Shown in pieces: positions 63,410 through 64,000 of a stretch of DNA of 64,000 nt. This DNA is from Sphingobacterium endophyticum (lineage in GTDB: Bacteria; Bacteroidota; Bacteroidia; Sphingobacteriales; Sphingobacteriaceae). The translations under genes and the position numbers were made by a program. The stretch is from the NCBI RefSeq assembly GCF_009733535.1, contig NZ_ML771899.1:186001-250000 (forward strand), read 5' to 3'. The notes under the pieces were generated by a model that saw nothing but the letters and a program-made list of their open reading frames with translations, was not told the DNA's origin and made no database searches. How positions within the stretch are numbered: position 1 is the first letter of the stretch; each line of letters begins with the position of its first letter.

Positions 63410-64000
63410 ATGTCAATTTTAAGTTCATTTGATTTAACGGGAAAACTGGCCTTGGTGACAGGCTGCAAACGAGGAATAGGTAGAGCTATGGCCGAAGGCT
63501 TAGCAGAAGCAGGAGCAGACATAATCGGAGTTTCTGCAAATCTAGAATTAGAGGCATCAGAAATAGAAAAATCTGTTAAAGCCTTTGGTAGGAATTTTTA
63601 TGCTTATCAGTGTGATTTTTCAAAAAGGCAAGATCTTTATTCATTTATTGAAAAGCTGAAGGGTTCGCATCCTACAATCGATATTCTCTTCAATAATGCT
63701 GGCAATATTCTAAGGAAGCCGGCAATAGAACATCCCGATGAATATTGGGACCGGATAATTGAAATAAATCAAAATGCCCAATTTATCCTGACAAGGGAAA
63801 TTGGAAAAGAGATGGTTGCACGTGGATCTGGCAAAATTATATTCACCGCTTCACTCCTATCATTTCAGGGAGGAGTGAATGTGCCGGGATATGCTGCCTC
63901 TAAAGGTGCTGTAGCATCGCTCACAAAAGCTTTTGCAAATGAATGGGCAAGCAAAGGTGTCAACGTAAACGCTATTGCTCCTGGTTATATTGCTACTGAT
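63410..64000 (+). CDS. kduD: 2-deoxy-D-gluconate 3-dehydrogenase KduD (cut by window end)
   Basis: The window holds the first 197 codons of a short-chain dehydrogenase: NAD site TGCKRGIGRAMAEGLAEAG (18-36), NNAG near 91, active-site Ser in FTASLLS and Tyr-x-x-x-Lys in GYAASKG near 161-167, and PGYIATD at the edge. It reduces 2,5-diketo-3-deoxygluconate to KDG. The last 50-60 codons should follow outside the window. Confidence 0.93.
   Translation, partial: MSILSSFDLTGKLALVTGCKRGIGRAMAEGLAEAGADIIGVSANLELEASEIEKSVKAFGRNFYAYQCDFSKRQDLYSFIEKLKGSHPTIDILFNNAGNILRKPAIEHPDEYWDRIIEINQNAQFILTREIGKEMVARGSGKIIFTASLLSFQGGVNVPGYAASKGAVASLTKAFANEWASKGVNVNAIAPGYIATD

Noticed and set aside
1..64000. tRNA, rRNA or CRISPR genes
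   Set aside because: No cloverleaf with a CCA-type end, no rRNA-like sequence and no regular repeat-spacer pattern was noticed by eye; a covariance-model scan would be needed to exclude small RNAs fully.

Overview
The window looks like the chromosome of a Bacteroidota bacterium, most likely a Sphingobacteriaceae member close to Sphingobacterium (inference from content, no search was run). The evidence is two SusC/SusD pairs, an ECF sigma/FecR switch, promoters of the Bacteroidota form TTG-N19/20-TAnnTTTG, carboxypeptidase-regulatory domains on outer-membrane receptors, and low GC with weak Shine-Dalgarno sites. No rRNA, tRNA, CRISPR array or intact transposon was seen.

Layout. 1-5 kb: an unknown membrane protein, then two exported ferritin-like proteins facing an ECF sigma factor/RskA-type anti-sigma pair. 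5.3-6.8 kb: a type I sulfatase. 7.1-9.7 kb: an arsenic operon (arsR, DUF6428, arsC, ACR3 pump) with two matching ArsR operators. 9.7-11.6 kb: an IS110 transposase relic and an AAA ATPase broken by one stop codon. 11.9-13.1 kb: DedA and a zinc-ribbon protein. 14.0-24.1 kb: a polysaccharide-utilisation locus (PUL) with sigma factor, FecR, STN-SusC, SusD, a DUF1735 lipoprotein, a Tat-exported Gfo/Idh/MocA oxidoreductase and a DUF1080 (3-keto-glycoside hydrolase) protein, and no classical glycoside hydrolase. 24.6-30.1 kb (minus): a siderophore-type receptor operon with DUF4198, two small membrane proteins and a PepSY membrane protein. 31.2-33.1 kb: a membrane nucleotide-sugar 4,6-dehydratase (CapD/FlaA1 type), followed by a decayed, internally deleted copy of its own 3' end. 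34.6-42.8 kb: an AraC regulator, a phage-like pseudogene, a fatty-acid desaturase, a cold-shock protein with a long leader, an SRAP (YedK/HMCES) protein and several tiny genes.

43.1-57.0 kb is an N-acetylglucosamine PUL: nagA, LacI regulator, GH20 enzyme, sugar MFS transporter, second LacI regulator, SusC/SusD, a fasciclin/DNRLRE/cadherin-like lipoprotein, a GH16-like lipoprotein and nagB. It is probably repressed by LacI proteins at strong dyads upstream of nagA and upstream of susC. 57.0-58.6 kb is a stretch of dead genes. 58.6-64.0 kb is a uronate/pectin-product module: LacI regulator, ExuT-type transporter, kduI, DUF4861 protein and kduD, the last cut by the window end.

The genes fit a saprophytic or host-glycan-feeding lifestyle. 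Surface receptors bind and import glycans, periplasmic enzymes trim them, MFS porters take up GlcNAc or uronates, and Nag/Kdu enzymes feed central metabolism. Genes from about 14 to 33 kb look GC-richer than those from 36 to 64 kb. Many intergenic gaps hold readable but broken coding sequence, so this chromosome segment has undergone repeated gain and decay.
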